Shown here: positions 22,618 through 35,683 of the stretch, piece by piece
How the letters are laid out: each line of letters opens with the position of its first letter
How positions within the stretch are numbered: position 1 is the first letter of the stretch
From: Chrysoporthe austroafricana
Lineage: Eukaryota > Ascomycota > Sordariomycetes > Diaporthales > Cryphonectriaceae
NCBI GenBank assembly: GCA_001051155.2
Contig: JYIP02000005.1
Span: 1,178,001 to 1,242,000, forward strand
Reading direction: 5' to 3'
DNA length: 64,000 bases
Position numbers and translations under genes: made by a program
Notes under the pieces: generated by a model
The model's database searches: none
The model's input: only the letters and a program-made list of their open reading frames with translations
What the model was told of the DNA's origin: nothing

Positions 22618-25600
22618 CGCGAGAACATCCTCCCGGCTTTTGGCCCGAAGCACCATGCAGGAGATGGTTGCAGTGGGAGCCTGCAGTCCTGCAGGTACAA
22701 TCGCCCGGGCCTGGGCGATGGCGTATCCCCCTTCCCACCCACCCATCCACCCCTGAGGTCGGCTAGGAACTTAAGGCTCCTTCGCCTGCGGTGCGCGTCG
22801 TGGTGGTGTACGGAGGAACAGCGTGAACCGCACCGCGCCGCACGCCCCCGGCCGCTGACGATCCCATCGAGCAGAGATCGTGGCGGGGCCGCGCATCCCG
22901 CCGACGCAACGGCTCGGCCAGGAGACCTCGCGTCGCACGGCAGCCAGGCCCGCAGCGCAAATCTGAGATGCGCCCGCCTCGAGGGAGGGAGGGCCCCCGT
23001 CCGTCCGCCCGTCACACGGCCCCTTCGCCCAGAGGCCGTCCGCTGGCGAGATGGTGGTAGAAGCGCCCTCACTCGGTAATACATCCGATCCACCGGCCCG
23101 GCGCGCCATTGGCGACCCAAGAGCGCCCCTGGCTTAGCCAGCTGCCTCAAGCGGCATGGCAAATCTTCCTTGAAACAGGATCATTCGTATTCCAGCGCTC
23201 GAGGGGACGGTGTGCCGCGTAGATCTTGGACCCCAAGGTCGCAGGCCGCCCAGGCAATAGTAGATTGCATGCAGCAGTTAGCTGCGCCGGGGCTGCTAAT
23301 TATGGACGGAGGGATGCAGCGACTGGCGCGCCGGGACCTCCCCAGGCCGGCATGATCCCTTTCATTACACTAAGCGATGCGATCTGCGAACCGGTCGTCA
23401 GCACAGCAGGGCCGCCGTGCTTGCTGGACGTCCCCCCGGGCGAGTCGCCAGCACAGTCGACAGTTGACCGCGGTGACAGCACTCGTCGCCGTCGGTCTTA
23501 TCATCGAGGCCCGTTGCGACTCTGCAATGAGCAGGCAAATTACCTATGCAACTCTGCGGTGGGACTTGGACCTTGGCCCGGAGGTAGATAACAAGCAGGA
23601 GAGAAATTGGTCTCCCCTCCGATCAACCTCGCGGTGAGGCGGCCCCAATCGCCGGCAGACCCGCCCTGGGCCTCCGGTCCTCAGCAAGCCCCAGCTGCAC
23701 ACTCGAGACGTCTCCGGAAGGGCAGGCCGGCGACTACTGACTCGCCCTGAGAGCAGCGTGTGGCGATCGGCTGAGAGACAATGCCCAGTCCGGCCTCTCT
23801 CTCTCTTTATCTCTAGGGACGCAAGACTTTCGGCTCACCGCGGCTCACCGAGCAGACGTCACAGGATGCTACCAGCCGTGCCAGCCTACCATGGCTTCTG
23901 GCGAGAGAGGAGACCTCTCTGCATCGTACTGTGGTACGGCATCCCATCTACCGATATCCGGTTGGCCACCATGGTTCAGGGTGAGCCAGGGGCTGACAGG
24001 CCACCACTTCGGTGAACTGAGATTCCTCAGCCGCGCCCCGGCCAATAAGCCGCCTCTCCTCCTCCCGTCATCTACATCCTTCCAGATCCAGCACCCTACA
24101 CAACGGCGGTGTGACCAGGAGCGTGGCACTGCATGGTCCGCTTGCATCTTGTCCTACCCCAAGGGTTCGTGGCTCGCACCCGGTCAGGCACGTGCCACAC
24201 TCAACGAGGATGACCACCAGAGATAACGGGGCCGGCCCCGGGCGGGTCAGACGCCAGCGAAGCAATCTCGCGGGTTTGTGGTTTTCCTTCCTGCCTGCTC
24301 GCCGCGAGGGTGTGGCCGAGGAGGTGGTGTTCCCACCCGTCAGACGTAGTACGTGCTCGAGCAGGACCGGCGGCCTCGAGGCAGGCTCTGGCTTCTCGCC
24401 CAAGCCGGCCCCAGCCCGGCCGGGATGTACTGGCATCGTCGCGCGTCGTGACGCTCCCTCTCTCTCGGTTCCTGGGGCCGGCTGCGGACCACTCCGAGCA
24501 GCTGGGGCCAAGCAGCGTTCGGACCGGTAGAGCCGCTCAGCCTTGCCGTACGTACCCTGGGGCTCACTATGTGCATCACTCCCCCCCCCCTTCCCTCCCT
24601 CTCTCCCCGGCCGCGACGACCTCCATCTCGTCTCTGCGTCGAGAGCATGGATGCGCTCTGCGGCTTTATGGGGTCTTTTCCTATTTTTGTCTCTTGACGC
24701 TGAGGCGGGACGGCGGGCGCCATACATGTTTCGAGTCTGGCGAATGAGACGAAACCGCCCTTACCCCAGACTCTACCACGCCAGCCTAAATAGGGGACCC
24801 TACCTGGAACAACCTCAGGGCTGCGGGTCTCCGGAGCGCCAAGATAGCGGTTCTCGTACGCAAGTGTGTTTTGGTTGCTTGCTTGAGGATGAGAGTGCTA
24901 GGGTAGTAGTCTTTTCTCCTTTCCAACGACGTGGGCGGCGTTCGCCCGACGGACCAACTGTCGAGGAGTCCGCGCCGAACAACGCAGTCGTGCAGATCAA
25001 CATCTGATCTCGCGGCCGCATGGACAGCGTATGGCCCTTCCTCGATCTCGTCCCGTCCCCCCTCCCGTCCCCCTTCCTTCTACAGCGTTCCATCGTGGGG
25101 GCCCCTGGCTGCTTCAGGGCATCGCTTGATAGGACGTCTTGGCAACACCTGTCGCTGTCGATCACTTGTCTCCCGAGTCTCGCTAAGCGGCGCTCGGCCG
25201 TGTCAGCATTATGCCCAGGCCGGCCGTATGCGGTCACCTCTGCGCGGGTACCCATACGACCGCCGATGGGCTCACTGCGTGCTCGTGGCTCCACCGCAGG
25301 CAAGTCGTCGAGTAAAAAGCCTGGGGCCGCCGTGCTGGGCGGCTCCAGCGGGGCACCTGCTTCCGCCCTGGGGCCGGCGAGCTCGAGTGGGCCGTTCGCG
25401 TTTCACCGGGCAGACAGCGGCCGGTGACCCGCCCGTGTGTGTTGCAGAACACCGGGTCAGAGACGCCGGGGCTGTGCGAAGTATATTGAAACTGAGAGGG
25501 CGCGGAGCGCGAATTTTGCCTCACCGCCGCGGAACCTGCGCCTGTGCCCCCGGATCTATCCCACTCTGCCTGAATATGTGCAGGAAAAATAGGCCTTAGG

Positions 25601-28600
25601 GGGGAGACACGTGTAGTAGCATTGTCGTGCGATCAAATTTGTCAGGCAGTTGGGGGCTGCTTGAGGTCCCTCCCCCCAGGGGCTGCCTTGACCAACGACC
25701 TCTCGACGATCCTGCATATCCGCTACTCAACAAGACGGATCTGGCGTTCGGCTACGGTGGCCAGGGCGCCGTGACACACGGGTTAGGAGTCGTCAAGCTC
25801 CCGGGGCGATCCGCGCCGGCGACAGAGCTGAGAGGGATTTTTTGTTTTCTTGGTTTTTTCTCCTTGCCCTTTCCTTCCTACTCCTTCTTTCTACCCTATC
25901 CAGACTGGGGAGGGGATGTCTGGCCAGGATTATCGGCGGGCGTGAACTTTCAACAATCTCGTGGGGGTAGCAGACAGGCATGAATTCGTCTCCCAGCCGC
26001 GGAAACAAAGAAGCTTCTTCACCGACAGGTTGAACATCAATCGCAGCCGCGGCAGCTGCGAAAACAAAAACAGAAGAAAAGGGAGGGCCCCTGACGGCGA
26101 TCACCGCGGGGGCCAAGGGGTGGCTATACCTGTTGAGGCCTGGGTGATCTCGTCCGGTCGGAGAAGGCGTTTGATTGTTCGGGACCAGAGCATCGCAGGT
26201 CCCGGATCTGCCACCTACCGCAGTCTTTTAAGGTTGGCGCGAGCTGCATCCTGCAGTCTGCACTCTGCACTCTGGCACGCAGTCGCTGGAGGCCGCATGA
26301 CTCTGCAGGATCGATGGAGTCGAACCATCCTCCCACCTGTGCGCCGCGTTCCGGCGCCGAGGGGGGCAGTCGACGTCGTGAACGCCCACGGCCGAGTGGC
26401 CATACTTTGGATTTGCCAAGCTAGTCGTCACATCGCATCGCATGCATGGAGATAGACTGCCTCATCTCACGCCAGATCCCAGCAGCCGAGACGCGGAACC
26501 AAGATCCCCAAGAACTCAGCTGACCGCCGTCTCAACCATCCCGCGTCTGAAGAGAAGAAAGAAAGAAAAAAAAAAAAACACACACACAGACAAGGGGGCG
26601 TCGTGGACGGTGGGCTGCATCCCAAGGCTGGTGTCGCCAACTGCCACGCGAGCAGACCGTACTACGGATGGTGCGCACGCACGCACGCACACACACACAC
26701 ATCCACCCACCGCAGCAGCAGTCAGCCACCTCCCCCCCCCCAGCCGGCATCCGATTGGGGCTGCGATCTGAAGGTTCGCTCGCTCAGGTCGCATGCTAAG
26801 TAGCAGAGCCGGGCAAGAGCCGGTTCGACGAGCTCCCGGCCATGGCAGGGCACGTCTCGCAGCTGCCACTGGCTGGGCGCGAACTGTCGGTCAGACAGAA
26901 GCAGGCGGGCGGTCGGCCCGGTGAAAAAAAAAAAAAAGGGTGCAGAATTCGAAACAGCCTGCTCGAGCCCCGGAGACGAGCCGCATAAGTCAGCGATGGG
27001 GTATGGCGGTTTGAGACCGTGTTTCAGAGTTTGGGGGGCGGCGACGGGTGGGTTCGTGAGCCACAGCGGCGTGGGCGGGCTGGGGTGGCTATGGGCCCGT
27101 GCTGTGGGGGGCCCGGCAGACATGACTGGCTGACGAGCCACTGACGGCCAAAACGTCAACGTCAGTGAGACCCGTCTCGGCTCGAGTGATGCTGGCCGGC
27201 TGCCTCTCTTGCTGGCTGGCTGGCTGGCCGCCCGCCCGCTGCGCTGCCCCCCTCCCAGGCCAGCACTTGCTGCAGGGTATCGACCGCGGGAACTGCGCAT
27301 CTCTCTGGCCGCCAGCTGGCAGTGAACCCGACCCGGATGTCGAAAGGACGTGGCTGGGAGGAAGACGATCGGCGCAGGGATCCCGCGCGACAGGGCAGCG
27401 AGAGACCCAAGGGCTGTGATCGCAATTGTCCGTTCCAGACGCCGCGATCGAGTCGGCCTCCGCCAAGGACGAACGATTGGATGTTCGCCCGCGCGCGCGG
27501 GGCCTGCTGGCCGCCCTCTATCGTGGCACGAGGCCAGCGGGCCTGGCTGGCTGGCCCTGCCGCGGGGCACGCCCTCATCATCATCAGCGCCCGGCCACGT
27601 GTGATGGCTGTCGACCAGGCCGGGAGTGGTCGCGGAGGCCCGCCCGTGCGGTGTCGCGGGAGCGCCGTGCGGGCCTCGCCACGACTGCGCTGGCCACGCG
27701 GGCCTCGACGGCCGGGAGGGGGGCTGGTCATCTGACTGCATAGCGTGGGCAGCCTCGTGATGGATCTCGCCTGCGGCGGCGGGCTGGAGGCAGGCTCGCG
27801 GATTGGAGGGAGCATGGCCCGGTGGAGGCTGTATGGACCGCTCAACGCCCGGCCAGCCTCGAGTTGCCCTTCCTTGGACGGGAGTCGTCGTGACGAGCGC
27901 ATTCGGGTTCGGGCCAGGTATTGCTCGGTCCCGCTGGGTTAGATGCTTCATTCTCGCCGGTTGTTGGATATCGAAGGGTCCGTAAGGGATTGCGGAGGAT
28001 AAGCTATGTCACCTCATCACGTAGGAGACTAAGGAGCATTTATTTCCATGCGGTCTAGGGCAGCTTAGGAGTTATGTTTGGCTAGTATGATTGTAATGTC
28101 ATCGCATCTGATCCTCCGGGTCCGAGGCCATCTCTAAGTTTTTCCTTCTCAGTGAAATCCAAGGCACCAGCGTCGAAAGACGGATGGCATTCAGAGACAA
28201 GCAAAGATCATAGCGACAAGTAGATTCAGCCGGCTCACAACTGCCTTCTCCTTAGTATGCTCAGCTCCAATGCGTCGAGGTCCTACGGACATACACGCCC
28301 TCTCTTTCCCTCCCTCCCACCCTCCCTCTCCCTCTCTCCTCGTCACGAGTACCAGGCATTCTTGCCATGCACAGAAATCATATGGGAGGAGAAAGAAGGA
28401 AAGAGGGCAAAGGTGCTCGTACATTCCTAGGTGTAGAAAGGGTGCTGCGGCAGCGCGCTTGCTGTTGAGAACCATGGCACTGTAGGATGGTGAATTCTAT
28501 TCTGCTATACGAGGTGGTACCTCAGAGACGTGACCGTAGAAATATTTAAAGCAACATTGCTTGAGCTTCATTTTGCCTTTACACTTCCATCCACTCCTCC

Positions 28601-29328
28601 TCGCACAAACCTTGGCATGGGGCTTGATTCAAGTAAATTGTTCCTGTCTAGGATGCTATGAGAGCTTCACTCACGCAGATCTTTAGCAAGCAAGTCCGTT
28701 TTTGCCAAGTATAGAAATATCTCGTCCTCTCTGGAGTCCTAGAGTGGTCCAAAGAACAGCACAGGGACAGCAGACGAGTTCCGAACTGACAAGCATTGGC
28801 ATGCAATGTTGAGGATCCTGCAGCACGGAAGACCAACAATGGTGCTTGAAATGTAGCGGGCAGCATGATATAAAGGCTAGCCGTTTCGTAGAAAGGTGGC
28901 CGAGTCGGTAGCTACGGCAACAAATCACTGGTGCCTGACGGGCGGTTGGTATCCAGTGGTATAATGTATGTTGGGCTCGAGCCCGAAACCCAGCGCCTGG
29001 CCCTGTGAAGCATATAACCATGGTATATCCCAGAAAAGACTGGCCCACGTCAGTCCGACTGAGCACTATGGCAGTGAGATTCAAGACAGAAAGCTCTGTA
29101 CTCAACACGACAGGGCTCAATGTTACATTTGCGACCATATGCGCTCATGTTGGCCAGCCTGTGTCCATATCGTCAGGCAAGATCTAAAGCGTAATGTGCG
29201 CTCTTTCCATCCTTCTAACCGCACAGGTGACAAGGAATAGATAACTAACACTCTGAAGTATGCCATAATTACCAAATATGCAATAACTTTTTGAAAGGGT
29301 GAGCGACATCGCGTCCTGAGAGAATGCT

Positions 29329-30847
29329 TCACGAGGTATTCTCATCAACTCTCACACTCCGCTCGCTTGTCTGGCCGTCCGTCGAGCTCACCAGCACGTC
29401 CGTTCGCTTCATTATGCCAGCCTGCGATGGATCATAGATCCTCTCGGTGCTGTCGTCGCTGTGATTGCCCGTGATCACAACATTCCTCTCGACCGCCGGG
29501 CCATGACCCCTAAGACCTCTATGGAACGAGTTGAGCTCGTATGTCGATGACCTGTTTCCCGCTGGCGCTGACTTGCCAGATCTTGCATCGCCAGAATACC
29601 CGCCCGTCCGCGACTTCTCTGAGTAGTACCGGAGCAGCGGCGCCAGCGTGGGGATGCTCGTCGTTATGATGCCGAGGTTGCCTTCCACGATGGACCAGAC
29701 GATGGGGTTCGCCGAGTCGAGCAGGTTGACGAGCTGGCTGAGGTAGCTGAAGCGGACGATCTGCACCGCAGTGATGAAGACGCCGAGGGTGAAGAGGCCG
29801 CAGAGGACGATCTTCTTGCGGGTTTGGATTCTCGTCTTGAGGAGTGTGGGAAATGGGAGCAGCATGCTATTCGATGGTTAGCGGGGTTGCCTTCTCTTTC
29901 CGCGCCACAGAATGATGCGCGTACATAAGGATGTCGAACGTAATCGTCAGGGCTGAGAAGGCGGTGTAGAAAGGAAGCCCGAGGCAGGTACCCCAGGTGA
30001 TGCTGGTATCCCAAAATTTGGCGATCTCACACTAGTTAGTTACTACGAACTGATATCTAGGATAGCTCCCAGTACTCACAGGAACACAACCAAAGAGAAA
30101 GCACAGCGCAAATGCTATGTGCGCCATGGTAACGACTACTGCCATGCCGATCGTCACAAGTCTCCACGGTCCAGTTGGTATGAATCGTAGGTAAGACAAC
30201 AAGAGACTGAACTTAAAGCCGTACAGGCAACAGACGTAACTGGGAGATATGTCTTGATTAGTGGCGAGCCTTAGAGTGATTACAAGTCTAAGCAGTCATA
30301 CAGCGGTGAGCCGACATATTGTATCTAGTCAGGTCAGCATTGTGGAACCATTCTGGTTGGAGTCATCCATCTTGGCCGAGGAATAGAGAACTTACTATCA
30401 GAAAGGTTTCTATATTCTCGGTAGGCATCGCATCGATATTATTAATTCCAAGGCCCCATTTTGTTTCTGACGCACATCAATACCCTCCGTCAATACTAGT
30501 GGATGAGTATGGTCGCACTCACGGACAATAGTGCATGTCGAATAGCCACAGATTCCGAACTGTTGCGCAATGTTAGATGGGTCACATTCGTCTTCCCGGC
30601 GTGTAGACGGGAGACTTACCCAGCCGAAAAGTATAGCCCAGTCATCTGGAGAGTATCAGCTGAGCTTTAGGTAAGGCAAAAGGAGCATCACGAGTTTACC
30701 TGGCCCCACAGCATTGATCAAGTGCGCTCTAACATACAACCTCAAGCTGACAATGAGGAGAGAGAAGCCTGTGAATACCGCGGCGATGGCAACGATCTGG
30801 GGCCCCCATGTCGACGTGTCGCTGGGGGTGTTGAACGCCCAGCCCAT
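29329..30847 (-). CDS. PTH11-like fungal rhodopsin-domain integral membrane protein
   Basis: Eight exons on the minus strand: 30847..30700, 30645..30620, 30559..30523, 30466..30396, 30324..30302, 30239..30080, 30031..29925 and 29866..29329. They join in phase to 369 residues. There are about seven hydrophobic helices, starting with QIVAIAAVFTGFSLLIVSLRLYVR after a short outer N-terminus. A CEIAKFWD element with a nearby cysteine (WGTC) matches the second outer loop of the fungal rhodopsin-domain family that includes PTH11-related receptors. The last about 100 residues are a hydrophilic, Ser/Arg-rich cytoplasmic tail. Family members are presumed surface sensors, but few have known ligands. Several exons are only 23-71 nt, so automatic prediction could easily miss them. 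It shares family, but not high identity, with the gene at 35684-37026. Confidence 0.86.
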
Positions 30848-32964
30848 ATTGCCTGGTACAGATCAGCGGTGGGGAATAGAAGCATGAACGAAGGCACGGA
30901 ATCGAGGAAGAAGCGTAGCAAGTAGGGTATATCAAAGGTGTAACTTTCAAGGTGGTAAATGATTTCTCAGGCCCATAGCAAAGTCTAGGAATGATGATCG
31001 GGCATCCATGCCTAGGAATACTGTCATAAAATCTGTCCTCAGTCCTGACCGCAACCCTACCTGACTGCAGAGGTGTCGCGCCTCTTGGCCTAATTTCATC
31101 TTTGGGGCAAGGGTCCTGCGTCTCGCATGCCGTCAAGGGTCGTGTAACTCTGGTTTTCGCAAATCAGCAAGGAGGGCGGATTCGAAATTCTTATGTCACG
31201 TCCCAGCAAAGCTCCCTGGTTCGTACCAGAGATCATGTAGCATGCGTCAGTCCTGGCCTGCCACACTGCGACATGGCCTTTCGGATAGAGCATGGGGGCC
31301 GAGGCGTCGGGACTGAGTAAGGACCCAGGTTCCCCTCCCGTAGGCTTTGCAGTGTCCTCGTGATGTTCCTACTGAGTAGAGGCGACGACTAGGAGCTCCA
31401 GAAACTACACGCTGTGGGTAACACGGCATCTTGGGCTGGCCAGGCATGGGAGGCTGTAGGCGGGTTATTTCCCCGGTCGGAGGAAAGGGATTGTTCTGTA
31501 TTGGTACGAACTACGGATTACCGGCAGCTCTGCCGGGTATGCAGCTCGTGTTGCCACGCAATCAAGTAATTACCTAAGTACCTTGCATACATGTTTACAG
31601 AAAAATACGCTCTGTAATGGAATTGTGGAAGAATCGAACTCGTTGAGGTTCGTATTATAAGAAGAGAGAATTGTACCTTGAGACTAGGTAGTTCTCGTCG
31701 CGGCATATTTTCAAGCCTCGCACGTGTCAATGGGCTGGCTCCGCTATCCGGCCACTGCCAGCTGATCAACTATCGAAGTGCGAAACACGACCCGCAGGAT
31801 CCAGTACTCCGCACAGATCTGCAACGACCCGCAGTCTCATCTGAGATCAGCCTGCCTGACAAACTCAAATCATCCTCCTTCGAAAGTTGGACCTGCCACG
31901 GTCTGGCGCACGAGGATCGTGGCTGGGTCAGCCACTGCTTGTCTGGAATGAGTGACTGGGAAACATTCATTTATACACAGCGTGGTTGCTCGAGTCGTCA
32001 AGATCAGAGCACAATCCGAGCGAGTCTTCTCATGGAGTTTTCCTCGCTTCCACCCACCATGTCAGCAGGGATCCAAAGCTATGGCCCTGCAGTGCCGTGC
32101 TTTTGTGGCGAACACATCACTACTTGGATCGGCTTAACACAGGAGCAGTTCACATATAAGGTAGCTACTTCGTTCACCGCTCGGAGTGTTATTTATCCAG
32201 TGACGATAGAGGCAGGTGCAATTAATCCTTCGCATTCCTTCGACGACCCGTACCGAAATATTGCAAGATTTTCGTCATCGAACAGGGCCCTTGGCAATTT
32301 AGCAGAGACTTAATTACAATGCCGCAGTCTTGTCATCTGGAGTCCTTGATCGGCAGCCTGTTGGGAGCGGGGACTGCCCTAATATATACCCTGAAAAGAC
32401 GAGGGTCCTGTGGAGCCTCGGGCTGTCTAATCCCTTTAGTCTACTAATGGTGAATGCTGTTACTAGGGCCGCATGATATTTCAAGGGGAGGTAGGGATAG
32501 TCATCGCTAACAAACTTCCACTACAGTAGATATACAGGGTTATACTATAGCAATGTTGGTTGACAGCCAGCAAGGTATCATCTCCGCCTGCAGTTGCACA
32601 GACCCATTAAATTAAGGGAACTACGAATATGGCTCGGCCGAATTCGACGCCAGCATGCCGAGTTTCTCGGACTAGTGTCCGTCTAATGTACTAGGCAATC
32701 CTTATCCTGGGTTTCACGTTGAGTACATGTATAAATTGTGTCGATCGGTTGACCTCCCTACCGGATACAGGCTTGCTGTAACGCAAGTTACGCCACTGGT
32801 GGGAGGGAGAGCTGTTACCTCTCGTCAGTTCGTCCCAACTTTGGCGAGCTAGACCACGTCAACTTCGACTCGACTGCTTCGAAGCTGTGACACACAGCCT
32901 TGGCCTGCAAATCGAAGCACCCGAGGCCTAGCCCCCGCCACCGTACCAAGGTTCGAGATTTATC
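30848..32964. other. 2.1-kb intergenic region
   Basis: No gene with support was seen. Open frames such as 31678-32313 have no recognisable domain and an unlikely composition. TATAAATT at 32731 is a possible TATA element, about 230 nt before the oxidoreductase ATG. Confidence 0.5.
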
Positions 32965-34806
32965 ATGCGGCTCCTCGGTCTCGTTTCAGTCTTGCTGAGC
33001 GGCTCGGCTACTGTCGCCTCTTACAGCGGGCAGAAGCCCATACTGCTGCGAAGCAATTCCAACACCACTTGCAAGTGCTTCCCAGGAGACAGCTGCTGGC
33101 CTTCTGAGACACAATGGTCGTCTCTAAACGCCACAGTCGGGGGCCGGCTCGTGGCCACGATTCCACTTGGCTCCCCTTGTCATGATCCTTACTATGACGA
33201 GGAGGAGTGTGCATACTTGCAAAGCCAATGGCTTTCGCCCGGCATCCAGTACGTGCAATTGACAGGTGTTGCAATAATACTTTAGTGCTAACCTTGTGTA
33301 ACCTCCAGCATGAACTCGAGCTCCTCGGTTATGGCACCATTCTTTGCTAACCAGAGCTGTGACCCTTGGACCCCCCGTCAGCAACCTTGCGAGCTTGGCA
33401 ACTATGTTCGCTACGCCGTAAATGCCACCGGTCCCGACGATGTTATCGCCGCAGTCAACTTCGCCCAGGATCAGAATATCCGCTTGATTATCAGGAACAC
33501 TGGCCACGACTACCTCGGCCGCTCCACTGGTGCCGGGTCGTTGGCTGTCTGGACTCATTACCTGAAAGACATCACACCTATTCAGTGGAGTGACACAGAC
33601 TTCACGGGCACTGCGTTGAAGTTAGGAGCGGGCGTTCAAGGTTTCGAGCTGGTCGAAGCCGCAGCAGCTCTCGGTCGCGTGGGAATAACGGGAGAGTGTC
33701 CGACCGTGGGCATCGTTGGGGGTTATACTCAGGGCGGTGGGCACTCAGCACTCAGCACCAACTTTGGATTAGGGGCGGACCAGACTCTCTCATTTGAAGT
33801 TGTCACCGCCTCAGGGGAGTTTGTTACCGCCTCGAAGACGAACAATACTGATCTCTACTGGGCCCTGAGGTTAGTCATTCCTTGCCTCCCTGACCGCCGT
33901 GAGCTTCGCTGATTCACAATACACAGCGGAGGAGGTCCAGGGAATTATGGAGTCGTCATTTCTATGACGGTCAAGACTTACCCAGATGCTGTGGTCAGTG
34001 GACTAAAGTTGGTTGTCGAAAAGACTGCCAACGGCAACTCCAGCACCAACGTCTACAATGCCATCGACGCGGTACATGGTGCCCTTCCAGACCTCGTCGA
34101 TTTCGGCTCAATGGTGATTTATTATTTTACCACCGATTATGTGGAAATATCGGCCTTGACTGCGTTCAACAAGACCCAGAGCGAGCTTGAAACGGCCATG
34201 GTGCCGTTGCTAAACAATCTCGACGGGTTGAACCTGACTTACAGCGTCAATTACACCGAGTATGCGACGTATAAAGAGCACTACAACTATTACTGGGGGC
34301 CACTCCCGGACGGGTGGATTGAGGTCGGCACTGATCAGTTTGGTGGTCGTCTGATTACTCGTTCTCAGATAACCAGCAGCAACTTCTCTGCTACTTCCCG
34401 TGTCCTCGCTGAGGACGGCGCCATCTTCATCGGTGTCGGCACCAACGTCGGATCTTTCGGCGGAGACAATGCTGTGCTTCCTGCTTGGCGCGACGCCATT
34501 GTCTCCGCCTCTCTCGAAGTCCCTTTTAGCTTTACAGACCCTTGGAGCGACGTGTTTGAGGAGCAAGACCTCATAACTTACACGCTTGACCCGATTATTG
34601 AAGAGGCCACTCCAGGTTCTGGCGCGTATATGAATGAGGCCGATTTCAGACAACCAAATTGGAAGCAAGACTTCTTCGGAGCAAATTACGACAAGTTACT
34701 GTCAATTAAGAAAAAGTGGGACCCGGAGGGCCTGTTCTACTGTGATGTAGCAGTGGGAAGTGATGCCTGGGAGGTTGCTGAAGACGGACGAATGTGCAAA
34801 GCGTGA
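32965..34806 (+). CDS. Secreted FAD-linked oxidoreductase, berberine-bridge/PCMH type
   Basis: Three exons, 32965..33248, 33309..33869 and 33927..34806, give 574 residues. A signal peptide (about 1-19) is followed by a Cys/Asn-rich N-terminal segment. The FAD_binding_4 domain contains RNTGHDYLGRS with His161, the usual 8-alpha histidyl attachment site, and GECPTVGIVGG with Cys225, the usual 6-S-cysteinyl site. Both anchors are present, which predicts bicovalent FAD. The C-terminal BBE domain ends with the typical FFGANYDKLLSIKKKWDP...LFYC...GSDAW...GRMC pattern. Family members oxidise sugars, oligosaccharides or alkaloid and other metabolites with O2, releasing H2O2. The substrate cannot be told from sequence. 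Many NxS/T sites fit secretion. It sits between two genes for PTH11-like membrane proteins. Confidence 0.94.
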
Positions 34807-35683
34807 CGTGTACGAGGTACTTAGACACGTAGCAATTCAATTTGCAATGCACGAATGACTCTACGATCGAAGAGGCAGTAATCTTGACTTGGTCGTCTGT
34901 GATGTTGTAGTCTTGATACTCAACAGCTCGCTCGCCACGAGAGCGAGCTCAAGGGATTGTGGTTGGTGGATTCTAAATGTCTCGTCAAAAACAGCAGGCG
35001 AGAGGCCACTTTGCTCACCTGAAAGCCAATGGGTAATGTAGACTCCAAAGCGTTCGCAGCCACTCTTACCATTGGCACATCTGCGACTTGGTAGGAGAAT
35101 TTATCTTAACATGCGGCATATATGTTGCTGAGTGTCATGTGTAAGAGTCCGTCCACTATAATGCTAAAGATGTAATTGAGGAGGAGCGGGCTCGAGAATG
35201 CGAGAGCTATACTGTTCTGCAACTCTCTCGAGATATTATTCGTTTTGGACAGCATAAAAATGATAGTCTGACCTCTCTGGGTTATTGGATCTCCTTGCAT
35301 CGTAAAAGAAAGGCATGAATATAGTCGAAGTTATTATATTAAGTAATAAAGTAGAATCTCTTCTTTATGTTATCCCAAGGAGCGGTAGAATGGTGCTTTC
35401 TCTTTTGACATGCTAGAGTAGACAAGAATTTCAATGCGCTCATCTGGAGGAAACCGAATTCGGGAGACGCTGATCCCCGGGAACCATAAATTTTCAAGTC
35501 GCTGAGCATACTCCCCATGCAGAAGTCGTAAGTTGGAAGAATTAGTAGAACTTTTATGCGAGGCTGACCTCCACAGCAGTCTCCATAGATAGACCACGGA
35601 CCTTTCTCAATCATCTGGGGGCGCTGTCTTCTTTTGAGGGCCGTAGCAAACAATCATGCCCTTGCGCTGTAGATCCACTGCTA
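34807..35683. other. Convergent intergenic region with a hairpin
   Basis: No gene was seen. It lies between two gene 3' ends. A perfect 9-bp inverted repeat is at 34925-34949. The right part is AT-rich. Confidence 0.55.
34925..34949. repeat. Perfect 9-bp inverted repeat (hairpin)
   Basis: AGCTCGCTC and GAGCGAGCT flank a 7-nt loop, about 120 nt after the oxidoreductase stop codon. It could fold in the 3' untranslated region. Confidence 0.65.

Larger units (their letters stand above)
18429..29328. other. 10.9-kb GC-rich gene desert
   Basis: No supportable gene was found on either strand. Up to about 28 kb the sequence is strongly GC-rich, so stop codons are rare and frames of 200-400 codons appear by chance. 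Their translations are Arg/Pro/Ala/Ser-rich and match no family I know. Simple repeats are common: GAGGCA units, poly-T, poly-G, GTGGGC, CA, TAG/CAG and CTG runs. Composition drops toward normal at about 27.9 kb. It may contain the promoter of the Bem3-like gene at its left edge, and long non-coding transcripts cannot be excluded. Confidence 0.55.

Noticed and set aside
22263..23162. 299-codon open frame on the minus strand
   Set aside because: Same GC-driven effect; spans a trinucleotide repeat and overlaps an equally long plus-strand frame.
26310..26320. Minus-strand GGTTCGACTCC matching a tRNA B box
   Set aside because: No A box at a suitable distance upstream and no cloverleaf.
26722..27951. 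409-codon open frame on the minus strand
   Set aside because: Lies in GC-rich sequence with several overlapping long frames. The composition is Arg/Pro/Ala-rich, includes the translation of a homopolymer, and shows no domain.
28897..28984. tRNA-like A box (TGGCCGAGTCGG) and B-box-like GGCTCGAGCC 70 nt later
   Set aside because: The boxes resemble a class II tRNA, but the flanks do not form an acceptor stem and no anticodon arm can be drawn. Probably chance or a very old relic.
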